DNA from: Pseudodesulfovibrio alkaliphilus
GTDB lineage: Bacteria; Desulfobacterota; Desulfovibrionia; Desulfovibrionales; Desulfovibrionaceae
Assembly (NCBI RefSeq): GCF_009729555.1
Contig: NZ_WODC01000004.1
Location: 238,887-302,886, forward strand
Direction of reading: 5' to 3'
Length of the DNA: 64,000 nt
This document shows, one piece after another, positions 45,696-54,191 of the stretch. Both the position numbers and the translations under genes were made by a program. How positions within the stretch are numbered: the stretch's first letter is position 1; each line of letters opens with the position of its first letter. Under the pieces are notes generated by a model, which worked only from the letters and a program-made list of their open reading frames with translations, was not told the DNA's origin and ran no database searches.

Positions 45696-46940
45696 ATGAT
45701 CGACGAAGGGTACGCTTACGAGTCGATGTTCGTGGCCCGTCAGCCCGTGTTCAGGGCCGACGAGTCGGTCTGGGGCTACGAGCTGCTTTTTCGCTCCGGG
45801 CAGGAGAACCTGGCTGTGGTCCAGGATGACGCCATGGCCACCTCGGCGGTCATTGCCGACGGCATGAGCATGGCCATGGAGGGGGTGGCCGACTCCGCCC
45901 GTTTCCTGATCAATTTCCCGGAGCAGATGCTCATCGACGGCGCGGGCTTTGCCCTGCCTCCCGAGCGGTGCGTGGTGGAGGTGCTGGAGCACGTCACACC
46001 CTCAAGGGAGGCCCTGGCGGCCGTGCGCAGGCTCAAGGAAGCGGGATACTCCATTGCCGTGGACGACTACTTTGGCCAGCCGCAGTTGCGTCCCTTTCTG
46101 GAGCTGGCGGACATCCTCAAGATCGACATACTGGCTCTGGACAGTGATCCGGCCCGCATTCGGGGCGCCTTGGAGGGCGTGGCCGGGGGCGGCTTCAGTC
46201 TTCTGGCAGAAAAGGTGGAGGACGATGTCACGTTCCGCACCCTGGCCGGGATGGGATTCTCCCTGTTCCAGGGCTTTTTCTTCAGCCGTCCCCAGGTCCT
46301 GTCCGGCCGCAAGCTTTCGGCCCTGGAAACCACCCGGCTCCAGCTCCTGGCCGAGCTCTCGGGCATGGATTTCGAGCCCCGGCGGCTGGGGCAGATTCTC
46401 GAATCCGACCCCAACCTGAGCTACCGCCTCTTCCGCTACATCAACTCGGTCGGGTTCGGGCTGCGCGAGAAGGTCACCTCCCTGAAGCGGGCCATAGACA
46501 TGATGGGCATGGTCCAGGCCCGGCAGTGGCTCGGTGCCGTTGTCCTGGCCGATATGAACCCCTCGCCCAGAGCGGGCGAGCTGGCGGTCATGGCCGTGCA
46601 GCGGGCCAAGTTTCTCGAAGCGCTCTGCTCCGAGGCGGGCCAGGAGATGTGTCGGCCCGACGCCCTGTTTCTTGCGGGTCTCTTTTCCCTGCTCGATGCC
46701 ATGCTTGGGGTGCGTATGGGCGACATTCTCACGGGCCTGCCTCTGGACGAGGAGATCGTCATGGGCCTTTCCGGCCAGGGCGAAATCCACGACCTGCTCT
46801 CCCTTGCCCACAGCTACGAGCGCGGCCACTGGGCAGACACCACCCGTCGCGTCAACCGTCTCGGCCTGACCGTCAGCCAGGTGGACCGGCTCTATGCCCG
46901 GTCCCGCTACTGGGCGCAAAAGGTGGTCGGCGGCGGATAG
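45696..46940 (+). CDS. EAL-HDOD (YuxH-type) signalling protein
   Basis: A 414-residue protein with GGAGG 7-8 bases before ATG. Residues 10-210 are an EAL-like domain: FVARQPVFRADESVWGYELL (YELLF replaces EALLR), FLINFPEQML, CVVEVLEHV, and IAVDDYFGQPQLRPFLELAD. Residues 215-400 are HDOD, with LGQILESDPNLSYRLFRYIN, LREKVTSLKRAIDMMGMVQA and LAGLFSLLDAMLG. YuxH proteins of this layout are generally signal-output factors rather than efficient phosphodiesterases. It closes the three-gene operon, 21 bases after the HD protein. Confidence 0.92.
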   Translation: MIDEGYAYESMFVARQPVFRADESVWGYELLFRSGQENLAVVQDDAMATSAVIADGMSMAMEGVADSARFLINFPEQMLIDGAGFALPPERCVVEVLEHVTPSREALAAVRRLKEAGYSIAVDDYFGQPQLRPFLELADILKIDILALDSDPARIRGALEGVAGGGFSLLAEKVEDDVTFRTLAGMGFSLFQGFFFSRPQVLSGRKLSALETTRLQLLAELSGMDFEPRRLGQILESDPNLSYRLFRYINSVGFGLREKVTSLKRAIDMMGMVQARQWLGAVVLADMNPSPRAGELAVMAVQRAKFLEALCSEAGQEMCRPDALFLAGLFSLLDAMLGVRMGDILTGLPLDEEIVMGLSGQGEIHDLLSLAHSYERGHWADTTRRVNRLGLTVSQVDRLYARSRYWAQKVVGGG

Positions 46941-47104
46941 GGGGCCGACACGGGTCGGAGGAGGGCACACCTGCCATTCCTGGCCGTCGGTTCTCTGGAC
47001 GGGCGTTTTGTCCAGACCTTTGCAAATCCCTTTAGACTTTTTCTGGAAAATGTGTTGGGCTCTTCGGGCGCGTGACCCGAAGGTCCGGCAAGGAGCCAGA
47101 ATCG

Positions 47105-47944
47105 ATGGACAATGCGGCAAGACTGCCCATAGGCATGTTTGACTCAGGGGTGGGCGGGCTGACCGTGCTGCGCGCCCTGCGCCAGCGCATGGCCTGCGAG
47201 GATGTGATCTACCTGGGCGACACCGCCCGGCTGCCTTACGGAACCAAGTCGCCCCAGACCGTGGCCCGGTATGCCGTGCAATGCGCGGCCGAGCTGGTGC
47301 GCCGGGAGATCAAGCTGCTGGTGGTGGCCTGCAACACGGCCTCTGCCGTGGCCATCGGCCCGTTGCGGGAGGCGTATCCCGGCATCCCGGTCATCGGGGT
47401 GGTGGAACCCGGGGCCCAGGCGGCCTGTCGGGCCACCCGCAACCTGGCCATCGGCGTCATCGCCACCGAGTCCACCATTGCGGGCGGGGCGTACCAGCGG
47501 GCCATCCACGCCATTGAACCAAAGGCCCGCATCCTGGGCCATGCCTGCCAGCTCTTCGTTGCCCTGGCCGAAGAGGGGTGGACCGAGGGGGCCGTGGCCG
47601 AGGGTGTGGCCGCAAGGTATCTGCATCCCCTCTTCCATCCCGCTTCGGGCACGGAAAGCCCGGTGGCGCCGGATACCCTTGTCCTGGGCTGTACCCATTT
47701 TCCCCTGCTGGCTCCGGCCATCCGGTCGGTGCTTGACCCGTCCGTGGTCATTGTGGATTCCGCTGCCACCACGGCCGAGACCGTGTACGCCGAGCTGGCC
47801 CGCCTGAATCTTGGCAGACCGGGCGCGGGCTGCGGCGAGACCGCATACCTGACCACGGACGACGCGGCCCGGTTTGCGCGAACAGGGACGCGGTTCCTGG
47901 GCACACCCATCACCGAGGGCCAGGTGGAGCTTGTGGATTTGTAG
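47105..47944 (+). CDS. murI: Glutamate racemase
   Basis: A 279-residue cytoplasmic enzyme; AAGGAG precedes the ATG at 47105. IGMFDSGVGGLTVLRALRQR opens the protein, with the first catalytic Cys in VVACNTASAVAIG and the second in LGCTHFPLLAPAIR. DTARLPYGTKS is the substrate loop. It interconverts L- and D-glutamate for peptidoglycan. A perfect 7-bp hairpin (CTTCGGG/CCCGAAG, 47062-47082) sits in its leader. It converges on the universal stress protein gene. Confidence 0.96.
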   Translation: MDNAARLPIGMFDSGVGGLTVLRALRQRMACEDVIYLGDTARLPYGTKSPQTVARYAVQCAAELVRREIKLLVVACNTASAVAIGPLREAYPGIPVIGVVEPGAQAACRATRNLAIGVIATESTIAGGAYQRAIHAIEPKARILGHACQLFVALAEEGWTEGAVAEGVAARYLHPLFHPASGTESPVAPDTLVLGCTHFPLLAPAIRSVLDPSVVIVDSAATTAETVYAELARLNLGRPGAGCGETAYLTTDDAARFARTGTRFLGTPITEGQVELVDL

Positions 47945-47955
47945 AATCTTTCCGT

Positions 47956-48885
47956 TTATTTGACGATGAGCACCGAGTTCCTGGCCCTGGCCGCCACCTC
48001 GTGGGCCACGCTGAAAGTCTTGGCAAACCACGGCTTGGCCGACTCGGCCATGACGATCAGGGAAAAGTCGTACCCCAGCTCGGTGATGATTTCCGCCGGG
48101 TCGCCCGTCTCCACCAGCAGTTCATGCGGCACCACTCCGTTGTGCCGGAAAAAGGCGTCTGCCTCGTCCACGGCGCGGCGTGCGCTCTCCTGTCCGGTCT
48201 GGTTCGGGGCCACAGAAAGCAGGGAGACCGGGCAGTCGCAGGCTCGGGCATAGCGGACCGCCCTGCCAAGCATGGCTTTGGAGCGCTCGGTCTCCTGCAC
48301 ACAGACCAGATGCCCGTGTCCCGGCTCCAGGTGGCGGGCCACGATGACCGAGCGCTTGCAGTGGGCGGCCACGTTCAGGGCCAGGGATTTGGGAGCCAGA
48401 TAGCGGCGCAGCCCTTCCACCGGGTCGGGCGAGCCGCCCACGATGACCAGATCGGCGTCAAAGCGTTCGGCCTCGTCCACCAGGGTGGAGGTCACGTCGC
48501 AGCTGGTGCGCAGCTTGAGGACCACCGTGCCGCCGCAGGAGCCCTGGTATTCGCGCACATACTCTCCGGCGGGATCGCCCCCGGTCTGCACATGGCGCCA
48601 CTCGGACCCGCCCTTGATGGCGCCCAGTTCGCGCAGGATCTCGCCGCCCTTGCGCAGGGCGGCCATGCCGGGCAGCTCAAGGCCCCAGTCCAGGATGTTT
48701 TCGCGGGCCACGCGCACCTCCATGCCGCCCGAAGTCAGACCGCTGTCCTGGGGGCGGACATAGAGCAGCTCGATGCTGGGGCAGTTCTGGCCGCTCATGC
48801 GGGCCGCGAACTTCAGCCCGGTGAAGGCCTCTGGCCCGCCGCCTATGCCTATGAGAATCCGCATGGGCGTCTCTTGGTGGGTCAT
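47956..48885 (-). CDS. Universal stress protein, tandem-domain
   Basis: A 309-residue protein. AAGGAG lies 5 bases before ATG 48885. Residues 8-160 form the first Usp-like domain (RILIGIGGGPEAFTGLKFAA, LVIVGGSPDPVEGLRRYL), residues 175-305 the second (GHLVCVQETERSKAMLGRAV, LIVMAESAKPWFAKTFSVAH). The G-x2-G-x9-G pattern is only partly present, so ATP binding is uncertain. It starts 9 bases after the SLC13 carrier gene and probably shares its transcript. Confidence 0.87.
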   Translation of the reverse strand: MTHQETPMRILIGIGGGPEAFTGLKFAARMSGQNCPSIELLYVRPQDSGLTSGGMEVRVARENILDWGLELPGMAALRKGGEILRELGAIKGGSEWRHVQTGGDPAGEYVREYQGSCGGTVVLKLRTSCDVTSTLVDEAERFDADLVIVGGSPDPVEGLRRYLAPKSLALNVAAHCKRSVIVARHLEPGHGHLVCVQETERSKAMLGRAVRYARACDCPVSLLSVAPNQTGQESARRAVDEADAFFRHNGVVPHELLVETGDPAEIITELGYDFSLIVMAESAKPWFAKTFSVAHEVAARARNSVLIVK

Positions 48886-48894
48886 CTTGTCTCC

Positions 48895-50352
48895 TTAGGG
48901 TCTGACCAGGGGCAGCCCGACCAGCGGCCAGTAAAGTTTCGAGGCGAGGAGCATGACGGCAAAGGACATCAGGGCCATGCGCCAGCCCACCTTCATGAAG
49001 TCCGACGGGCGCAGGTATCCCGAGGAGTGGACAATGGTGGAGGCCGGGGTGCCGATGACCGTGAAGTAGGCAAAGGCGCTGGACATGGCCGTGACCATGC
49101 CCACGGCCAGGGGGTTGCTGCCCGTGCCCATGGCGATGGAGAGGACGATGGGGCCGAGCACGGCTACGGCCGCGCCGTTGCTCATGGTGTTGGTCAGCAG
49201 GGTGGTCAGGAGCATGACCGCGGCCAGGAGCCCGATGCCCCGGTCCATGCCCAGGGGGGCCAGCCCGTTCATGAACAGCCCGGCCACCCAGGCCGCGGCC
49301 CCGGTATCGCGCATCTGGACGCCAAGGGAGATGGCCGCCGCATAGAGCAGGACAACGCCCCAGTTGACGCCGGTATTGATGTCCTGCCACCGGACCAGCC
49401 CTGTGACCAGGAACAGGGTGGCCCCGAGGATGGCGACGGTGCCCATGCCCACCTTGGACGAGAATCCCACCCACCCGATCAGGGTGAACAGGAACAGGGC
49501 GATGGCCAGGTAATGACGGCCTGTCAGCCCTCCCTCGCTCCGCACCTGGGCCTTGAGCTGCTCCACGGCCGGTCCGAGGTCGGTGATCTCGGTCCTGAAG
49601 GTGCGGCGCAGGATCAGGTGCATCAGCGGCAACTGGATCAGAAAGACCGGGTAGGCGTAGACCATCCACTTGAAATAGCTGACCCGGAACTGGTGGGTGG
49701 CCGGATCGTCGGCCGAGTAGAAGAAGTCGCGCAGGTAGTCGATCATGATGGCGTTGCGCGCCCCGCCCGAGGGGGTGCCGATGCCGGCCATGGCGCAGGC
49801 ATAGGAGATGGAGAAGAGCAGCAGCACGGCCAGGGCGCGCCGCCGGTTTTCGTCGTCCGTGGCCAATTGGAGCAGGGAGAGGGCCACGGGCAGCATCATG
49901 GCCGCCACCGTGTGCTCGCCGATGAACGAGGCGAGCAGACCCGAAAAGATCGAAATACCAAACGCTATGTTGTATGTATTCGAACCTGTAATACTGACGA
50001 TGAGCAGCGCCAGCCGCTTGTCCAGTTTCTGTTTGACCAGGGCCACGGCCAGCATGAGGGAACCCATGATGAACAGGACCGAGTCCTTCATCAGCGAGCT
50101 GGCCACCAGGGACGAATCCAGCCCGAGCAGAAAGACCTGACCCAGGATGATGAGCAGGGCCACGGCGGGCAGGGGGATGGGCTCGGTCACGAAAAGGATC
50201 GTGGCCCCGGCGGTCATGATCAACACCCTCCACCCCTCGGGGGAGACCCCCTCGGGCACGGGTGCCACAAGCATGACGGCCTGGATGGCCAGGGTGATGA
50301 GAAACCAGCGTTTCTCGCGAAGAAAATGTATCACGATAGGATGAACATACAC
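48895..50352 (-). CDS. SLC13/DASS-family divalent anion:sodium symporter
   Basis: A 485-residue membrane protein from GTG 50352, with at least ten hydrophobic helices. Family landmarks: AGIGTPSGGARNAIMIDYL, LLTTLLTNTMSNGAAVAVLG (the SNT-type sodium/substrate motif), and FTVIGTPASTIVHSSGYLRP. SLC13 carriers take up dicarboxylates, citrate, sulfate or similar dianions with sodium; a C4-dicarboxylate or sulfate role would suit a sulfate reducer but is a guess. The start is uncertain (TTG 50448, GTG 50352 and GTG 50334 all lack an RBS). It is divergent from the IlvN-like gene and followed by a universal stress protein gene. Confidence 0.9.
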   Translation of the reverse strand: MYVHPIVIHFLREKRWFLITLAIQAVMLVAPVPEGVSPEGWRVLIMTAGATILFVTEPIPLPAVALLIILGQVFLLGLDSSLVASSLMKDSVLFIMGSLMLAVALVKQKLDKRLALLIVSITGSNTYNIAFGISIFSGLLASFIGEHTVAAMMLPVALSLLQLATDDENRRRALAVLLLFSISYACAMAGIGTPSGGARNAIMIDYLRDFFYSADDPATHQFRVSYFKWMVYAYPVFLIQLPLMHLILRRTFRTEITDLGPAVEQLKAQVRSEGGLTGRHYLAIALFLFTLIGWVGFSSKVGMGTVAILGATLFLVTGLVRWQDINTGVNWGVVLLYAAAISLGVQMRDTGAAAWVAGLFMNGLAPLGMDRGIGLLAAVMLLTTLLTNTMSNGAAVAVLGPIVLSIAMGTGSNPLAVGMVTAMSSAFAYFTVIGTPASTIVHSSGYLRPSDFMKVGWRMALMSFAVMLLASKLYWPLVGLPLVRP

Positions 50353-50504
50353 GAGTTCGCGGGTTGTCGCCAGTCCTGGCAAGGGATTTTGGATACCGTC
50401 CGTTCCGGGAGGCGTCTTTTCATTTCTGCCCGGTTGGGGTAAATTCAACTGCCCGGCGTGTTCGCGCCGACCACAACCTTTAGTCGGAAGCCCAGGAGGC
50501 GCCC

Positions 50505-50984
50505 GTGAAGCGCACCATATCCGCCCTGGCTCGCAACGAGCCCGGCGTACTGGCCAAGATGGCCGGAGAGTTTGGCCGGTATGCGGCCAACATCCTTTCC
50601 CTGGCCGCCGGGGAGACCGAAAACCCCGAGGTCTCCCGCATCGTGGCCTGCATTGAGGGAGACGACGCGGCCATTGACGCCATCACCCGACACCTTGAGG
50701 CCCTGGACACCATCATCCAGGTGGACGACCTCTCGCGCAACGACTTTGTGGACCGCGAGCTGGTGCTGGTCAAGGTGGAGATGGACCCGGCCCGCACCGC
50801 CCAGCTGATGCAGGTCTTTGAGGTCTTCCGGGCCAGCGTGGTGGGCATGGGGCGTGAGACCATCACCGTGGAAATGGCCGGAGACCAGGGCCGGGTGGAG
50901 GGACTCATCCACATGCTCAAGCCTTATGGCATCAAGTCCCTGTGCCGTTCGGGCATGATCGCCCTCAAGCGCGGGGACGAGTAG
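50505..50984 (+). CDS. IlvN-type ACT-domain protein (acetolactate synthase small-subunit-like)
   Basis: A 159-residue protein; AGGAGG precedes a GTG start. Residues 3-75 form an ACT domain (ISALARNEPGVLAKMAGEFG, ETENPEVSRIVACIEGD), residues 78-155 the IlvN C-terminal region (DFVDRELVLVKVEMDPARTA, EVFRASVVGMGRETITVEMA). IlvN binds valine and regulates the IlvB catalytic subunit. No ilvB is adjacent; instead phosphotransbutyrylase and butyrate kinase follow within four bases. Either IlvB is encoded elsewhere or this ACT protein senses branched-chain amino acids for the downstream enzymes. Confidence 0.85.
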   Translation: MKRTISALARNEPGVLAKMAGEFGRYAANILSLAAGETENPEVSRIVACIEGDDAAIDAITRHLEALDTIIQVDDLSRNDFVDRELVLVKVEMDPARTAQLMQVFEVFRASVVGMGRETITVEMAGDQGRVEGLIHMLKPYGIKSLCRSGMIALKRGDE

Positions 50985-50987
50985 CCC

Positions 50988-51950
50988 GTGGCCGCCTGCG
51001 CCGTGATCCCCAGCCAGGAGCCGGTGACCAGTCTCGACGGGCTGGTGCGGGCTGCCCTGGCCCGAGGGCCGGGCGTGCCCATGCCCCGCGTGGCCATCGC
51101 CCGTTCGGCCGAGGGATTCGTGCTCAGGGCGGGCATCGAGGCCTTTGAAAAGGGCATCGCGGAGCCCATTCTCATCGGCGATATGGACGCGACCCGGCGC
51201 ATCGCCGACGAGCGCGGGCTGGACATCTCCCGGTTCCGGGCCATCGAAATGGCCGACGACCAGGGGGCCGTGGCCGAGGCTGTCCGTCTCTTTCGCCAGG
51301 GCGAGGCCCAGTTGATAATGAAGGGGCTGGTCTCCACCGCCACGCTGCTCAAGGCCGTGCTCGACAAGGAGACCGGCGTACCGCATCCTTCGCGCATCCT
51401 CAGCCATGTTTCGGTTTTCGAGTCGCCCCTGGACGGGCGGCTCATGCTCATGACCGATCCGGGTGTGAACATCAGCCCCACGCTGCAGCGCAAGGCGGAC
51501 ATTCTGCGAAACGCCCTGGACGTGGCCCGCTGCCTGGGCATGGCCGCGCCCCGTGCGGCCATCCTGGCGGCCACCGAGAAGGTCAACTACCCGGCCATGC
51601 CCGCCACCCTGGACGGCGACATCCTGACCAAGATGGCGGCCCGTGGCGAATTCGGCGACGCAGTGGTGTCCGGGCCGCTTTCCCTGGACCTGGCCGTGTC
51701 CGCCGAGATCGCGGCCTGCAAGCGATACGAAGGGCCGGTGGCCGGATGCGCCGACATCCTGGTGACGCCGGACATCGAGGCGGGCAACATCCTTTACAAA
51801 TGCCTGTCCGTGTTCAGCGCACGGGTCATGGCCGCCGTTGTGGTCGGCAGCCGGGTCCCCGTGGTGGTCCCCTCCCGCGGCGACTCCAACGCAAGCAAAT
51901 TCCACTCCATAGCCCTGGCCAGCCTGCTCGCCCTGCGCGGCTGCGGCTAG
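50988..51950 (+). CDS. ptb: Phosphate butyryltransferase (phosphotransbutyrylase)
   Basis: A 320-residue enzyme of the PTA_PTB family starting at GTG, three bases after the IlvN-like stop. FEKGIAEPILIGD, AQLIMKGLVSTATLLKAVLD, GRLMLMTDPGVNISPTLQRK, and LVTPDIEAGNILYKCLSVFS mark the Ptb subgroup rather than acetate Pta. It converts butyryl-CoA (or branched-chain acyl-CoA) and phosphate to acyl phosphate, which the next gene's kinase uses to make ATP. Together they give substrate-level phosphorylation from acyl-CoAs. Confidence 0.93.
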   Translation: MAACAVIPSQEPVTSLDGLVRAALARGPGVPMPRVAIARSAEGFVLRAGIEAFEKGIAEPILIGDMDATRRIADERGLDISRFRAIEMADDQGAVAEAVRLFRQGEAQLIMKGLVSTATLLKAVLDKETGVPHPSRILSHVSVFESPLDGRLMLMTDPGVNISPTLQRKADILRNALDVARCLGMAAPRAAILAATEKVNYPAMPATLDGDILTKMAARGEFGDAVVSGPLSLDLAVSAEIAACKRYEGPVAGCADILVTPDIEAGNILYKCLSVFSARVMAAVVVGSRVPVVVPSRGDSNASKFHSIALASLLALRGCG

Positions 51951-51990
51951 GCGGCCCGCAACCCCGGCCAAAGCGCCCGCAGGAGACGCC

Positions 51991-53082
51991 ATGCGCGTGT
52001 TTGTCATCAACCCCGGCTCCACTTCCACCCGACTCGCCCTGTACGAGGACGATCGCCCCGTCCTTGTCAGGGAGCTGCGCCACCACAAGGCCGAGATAGC
52101 CCGTTTCGCCCGCGTCGCCGATCAATTCCGGTACCGTCTGGCCGCGGTGGAGGCCGTGCTCGGCGAATGGAAAACAGACCCCGCAGACCTGGACGGTGTT
52201 GCCGGACGCGGCGGCCTGCTGCGTCCCCTGGAAGGGGGTGTTTACATTGTGTCTGACGAAATGCTTATCGATTTGGAATCAGCCCGCCACGGGGAGCATG
52301 CCTGCAACCTGGGAGCGCCTCTGGCCCGTGAGCTGGCGGACAGGGCCGGGGTGGAGGCGTACATCGTCGACCCGGTGGTCACGGACGAGCTGGCCGAGGT
52401 TGCCCGGTTCACCGGACTGCCCGGAATCCGCCGCCGCAGTCTGTTCCATGCCTTGAGCCAGCGCGGCGCGGCCCGCACGGCAGCGGCCCGGCAGGGAGCG
52501 GGGTATGATGAGGCGGATTTCATCGTCTGCCACATGGGCGGGGGCATCTCCATCGGCGCCCATCGGCGCGGCCGGGTGGTGGAGGTGGTCAACGCCCTGG
52601 ACGGCGAGGGACCTTTCTCGCCCGAGCGCACGGGCGGCCTGCCCCTGGTGCCTCTGCTGGAGCGGATCGAGCGTGGCGAGGGCACTCCGGCGGAGTTTCG
52701 GCGCATGATCCAGCGCGAAGGCGGGCTCTTTGCCCACCTGGGGACCAACGACCTGCGCGAGGTGCTCGCCCGCATGGACCAAGGGGACGAGCCGGCCTCA
52801 ATGGTTTTCCACGCCCTGGCCTACGGCGTGTCCCGGTACATCGGCTCGCTGGCCCCGGTTCTGGCCGATGGTTCCGGCCGGGTCGCGGTGGCGGCAGTGG
52901 TGCTCACGGGCGGCCTGGCCAGAAGTGATCGCCTTGTCAATGAAATCAAGCGGATGGTCGGCTATCTCGGGCCAGTGGAGGTGGTCACTGGCGACGAGGA
53001 AATGGCTGCCCTGGCTTCCGGAGTGGGCCGGGTGCTGCGCGGCGAGGAACAGGCCAAGGACTACGACGCATCCCGGCCGTGA
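51991..53082 (+). CDS. buk: Butyrate kinase
   Basis: A 363-residue ASKHA-fold kinase; AGGAG lies 6 bases before ATG. VFVINPGSTSTRLALYED is the N-terminal phosphate-binding loop, and CHMGGGISIGAHRRGRVVEV, GEGPFSPERTGGLPL, VVLTGGLARSDRLVNEIK are Buk landmarks. It transfers phosphate from butyryl (or isobutyryl/isovaleryl) phosphate to ADP. Paired with Ptb upstream. Branched-chain substrates are suggested by the IlvN-like ACT protein heading the operon, but this is inference. Confidence 0.94.
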   Translation: MRVFVINPGSTSTRLALYEDDRPVLVRELRHHKAEIARFARVADQFRYRLAAVEAVLGEWKTDPADLDGVAGRGGLLRPLEGGVYIVSDEMLIDLESARHGEHACNLGAPLARELADRAGVEAYIVDPVVTDELAEVARFTGLPGIRRRSLFHALSQRGAARTAAARQGAGYDEADFIVCHMGGGISIGAHRRGRVVEVVNALDGEGPFSPERTGGLPLVPLLERIERGEGTPAEFRRMIQREGGLFAHLGTNDLREVLARMDQGDEPASMVFHALAYGVSRYIGSLAPVLADGSGRVAVAAVVLTGGLARSDRLVNEIKRMVGYLGPVEVVTGDEEMAALASGVGRVLRGEEQAKDYDASRP

Positions 53083-53290
53083 GGTCCAGAGGCCGGAAAT
53101 CCTTCGGCCTTATCCGTTGACCGGGCCTGCCCGGCCTGCTACCGAAGAGGACGGCCCATGATCTCGGGAGCGCGAGCCCTCTGTCGCCGGAGGGCTGAAT
53201 ATAATTGCCACGCCCGGCGGTGTTCCCTAGGTTCCCCCCAGGGTTGTCCGGGCCGGACGATCCACTCCAGGCAGCAAGGACAGCAAGAGA

Positions 53291-54169
53291 ATGGGATCGC
53301 TTTTTTCCAACACCATCTCCCTGCGAACCAGCGTCGGCATCACGGACGCCGAGTTTGTGCAGTTGCGCGACTTCATCTACGAGAAGTGCGGCATCTATGT
53401 GGACATCAAGCGCAAATATCTCTTTGAGAGCCGTTTTTCCAAGCGATTGGCCGAGTTGGGGCTGCCCGGCTTTGCCGACTATATCAAGTACCTCAAGTTC
53501 GACAGCCGCAAGAACGAGGAACTGGCCCGTCTCTTCGAGCTGGTGACCACCAACGAGACGAGCTTCTGCCGCGACGGCAAGCAGCTGGAAGCCTTTCAGG
53601 ACAAGGTGCTCAAGGAAGCGCTGGACCGTCAGCGCAAGGCCGGGCGGCTGGAGTTGAACATCTGGTCCGCAGGCTGCTCGTCGGGCGAGGAGCCCTACAC
53701 CCTGTCCATTCTTTTGCACGAGACCCTGCGCGCCGAGCTGCCGCGCTGGCGCATCGCCATCACCGCCGTGGACCTCTCCCGGGCCATGATCGAGCGGGCG
53801 AAAGAGGGCGTGTACGGTGACTATGCCTTCAAGACCACGCCCGACGACATCCGGCAGCGCTACTTCACCAAAGACCCCGGCGGCTGGAGGATCAAGCCCG
53901 AGGTGGCCCGGCTCGTCGCCTTCCATGAGATGAACCTCAACGACCCCCTGGCCCTGAAACGGGTGCCGCGCTCGCATATCGTTTTCTGCCGTAATGTGGT
54001 AATCTATTTTGACGACGCCATGAAGAGGAAGGTGGTCAGCGCGTTCTATGACAACCTTCTGCCCGGCGGGTATCTGATGCTTGGCCACTCCGAGACGCTG
54101 CACAAGGTCTCGTCGTCGTTCAAGCCGGTCTACCATCCCGGGACCATTGCGTATTTGAAGGAAGGCTAG
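53291..54169 (+). CDS. cheR: CheR-type protein-glutamate methyltransferase
   Basis: A 292-residue enzyme. An N-terminal helical domain (FVQLRDFIYEKCGIYVDIKR, with RKYLFESRFSKRL) is followed by LVTTNETSFCRDGKQLEAFQ. The SAM-binding motif is LNIWSAGCSSGEEPYTLSIL, with ITAVDLSRAMIERAKEGVYG, and FCRNVVIYFDDAMKRKV near the end. CheR methylates glutamates of chemoreceptors using S-adenosylmethionine. No other chemotaxis gene is nearby; the HDOD gene 22 bases downstream is its probable operon partner. The RBS (AAGAGA) is moderate. Confidence 0.93.
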   Translation: MGSLFSNTISLRTSVGITDAEFVQLRDFIYEKCGIYVDIKRKYLFESRFSKRLAELGLPGFADYIKYLKFDSRKNEELARLFELVTTNETSFCRDGKQLEAFQDKVLKEALDRQRKAGRLELNIWSAGCSSGEEPYTLSILLHETLRAELPRWRIAITAVDLSRAMIERAKEGVYGDYAFKTTPDDIRQRYFTKDPGGWRIKPEVARLVAFHEMNLNDPLALKRVPRSHIVFCRNVVIYFDDAMKRKVVSAFYDNLLPGGYLMLGHSETLHKVSSSFKPVYHPGTIAYLKEG

Positions 54170-54191
54170 CCTGGCCGAATCGGAGGAAGCG

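Noticed and set aside
45696..46940. Active EAL c-di-GMP phosphodiesterase
   Set aside because: EAL motif reads YELL and the domain is joined to HDOD in the YuxH layout, normally a signalling protein with weak or no activity.
46994..47016. Terminator after the EAL-HDOD gene
   Set aside because: TCTGGAC/GTCCAGA forms a stem but no T-run follows, so it is not a convincing Rho-independent terminator.
48001..50442. 813-codon plus-strand frame opposite the SLC13 and universal stress genes
   Set aside because: Composition is His/Gly/Gln-rich repeats typical of a shadow, spanning two real genes on the other strand, with no RBS or domain.
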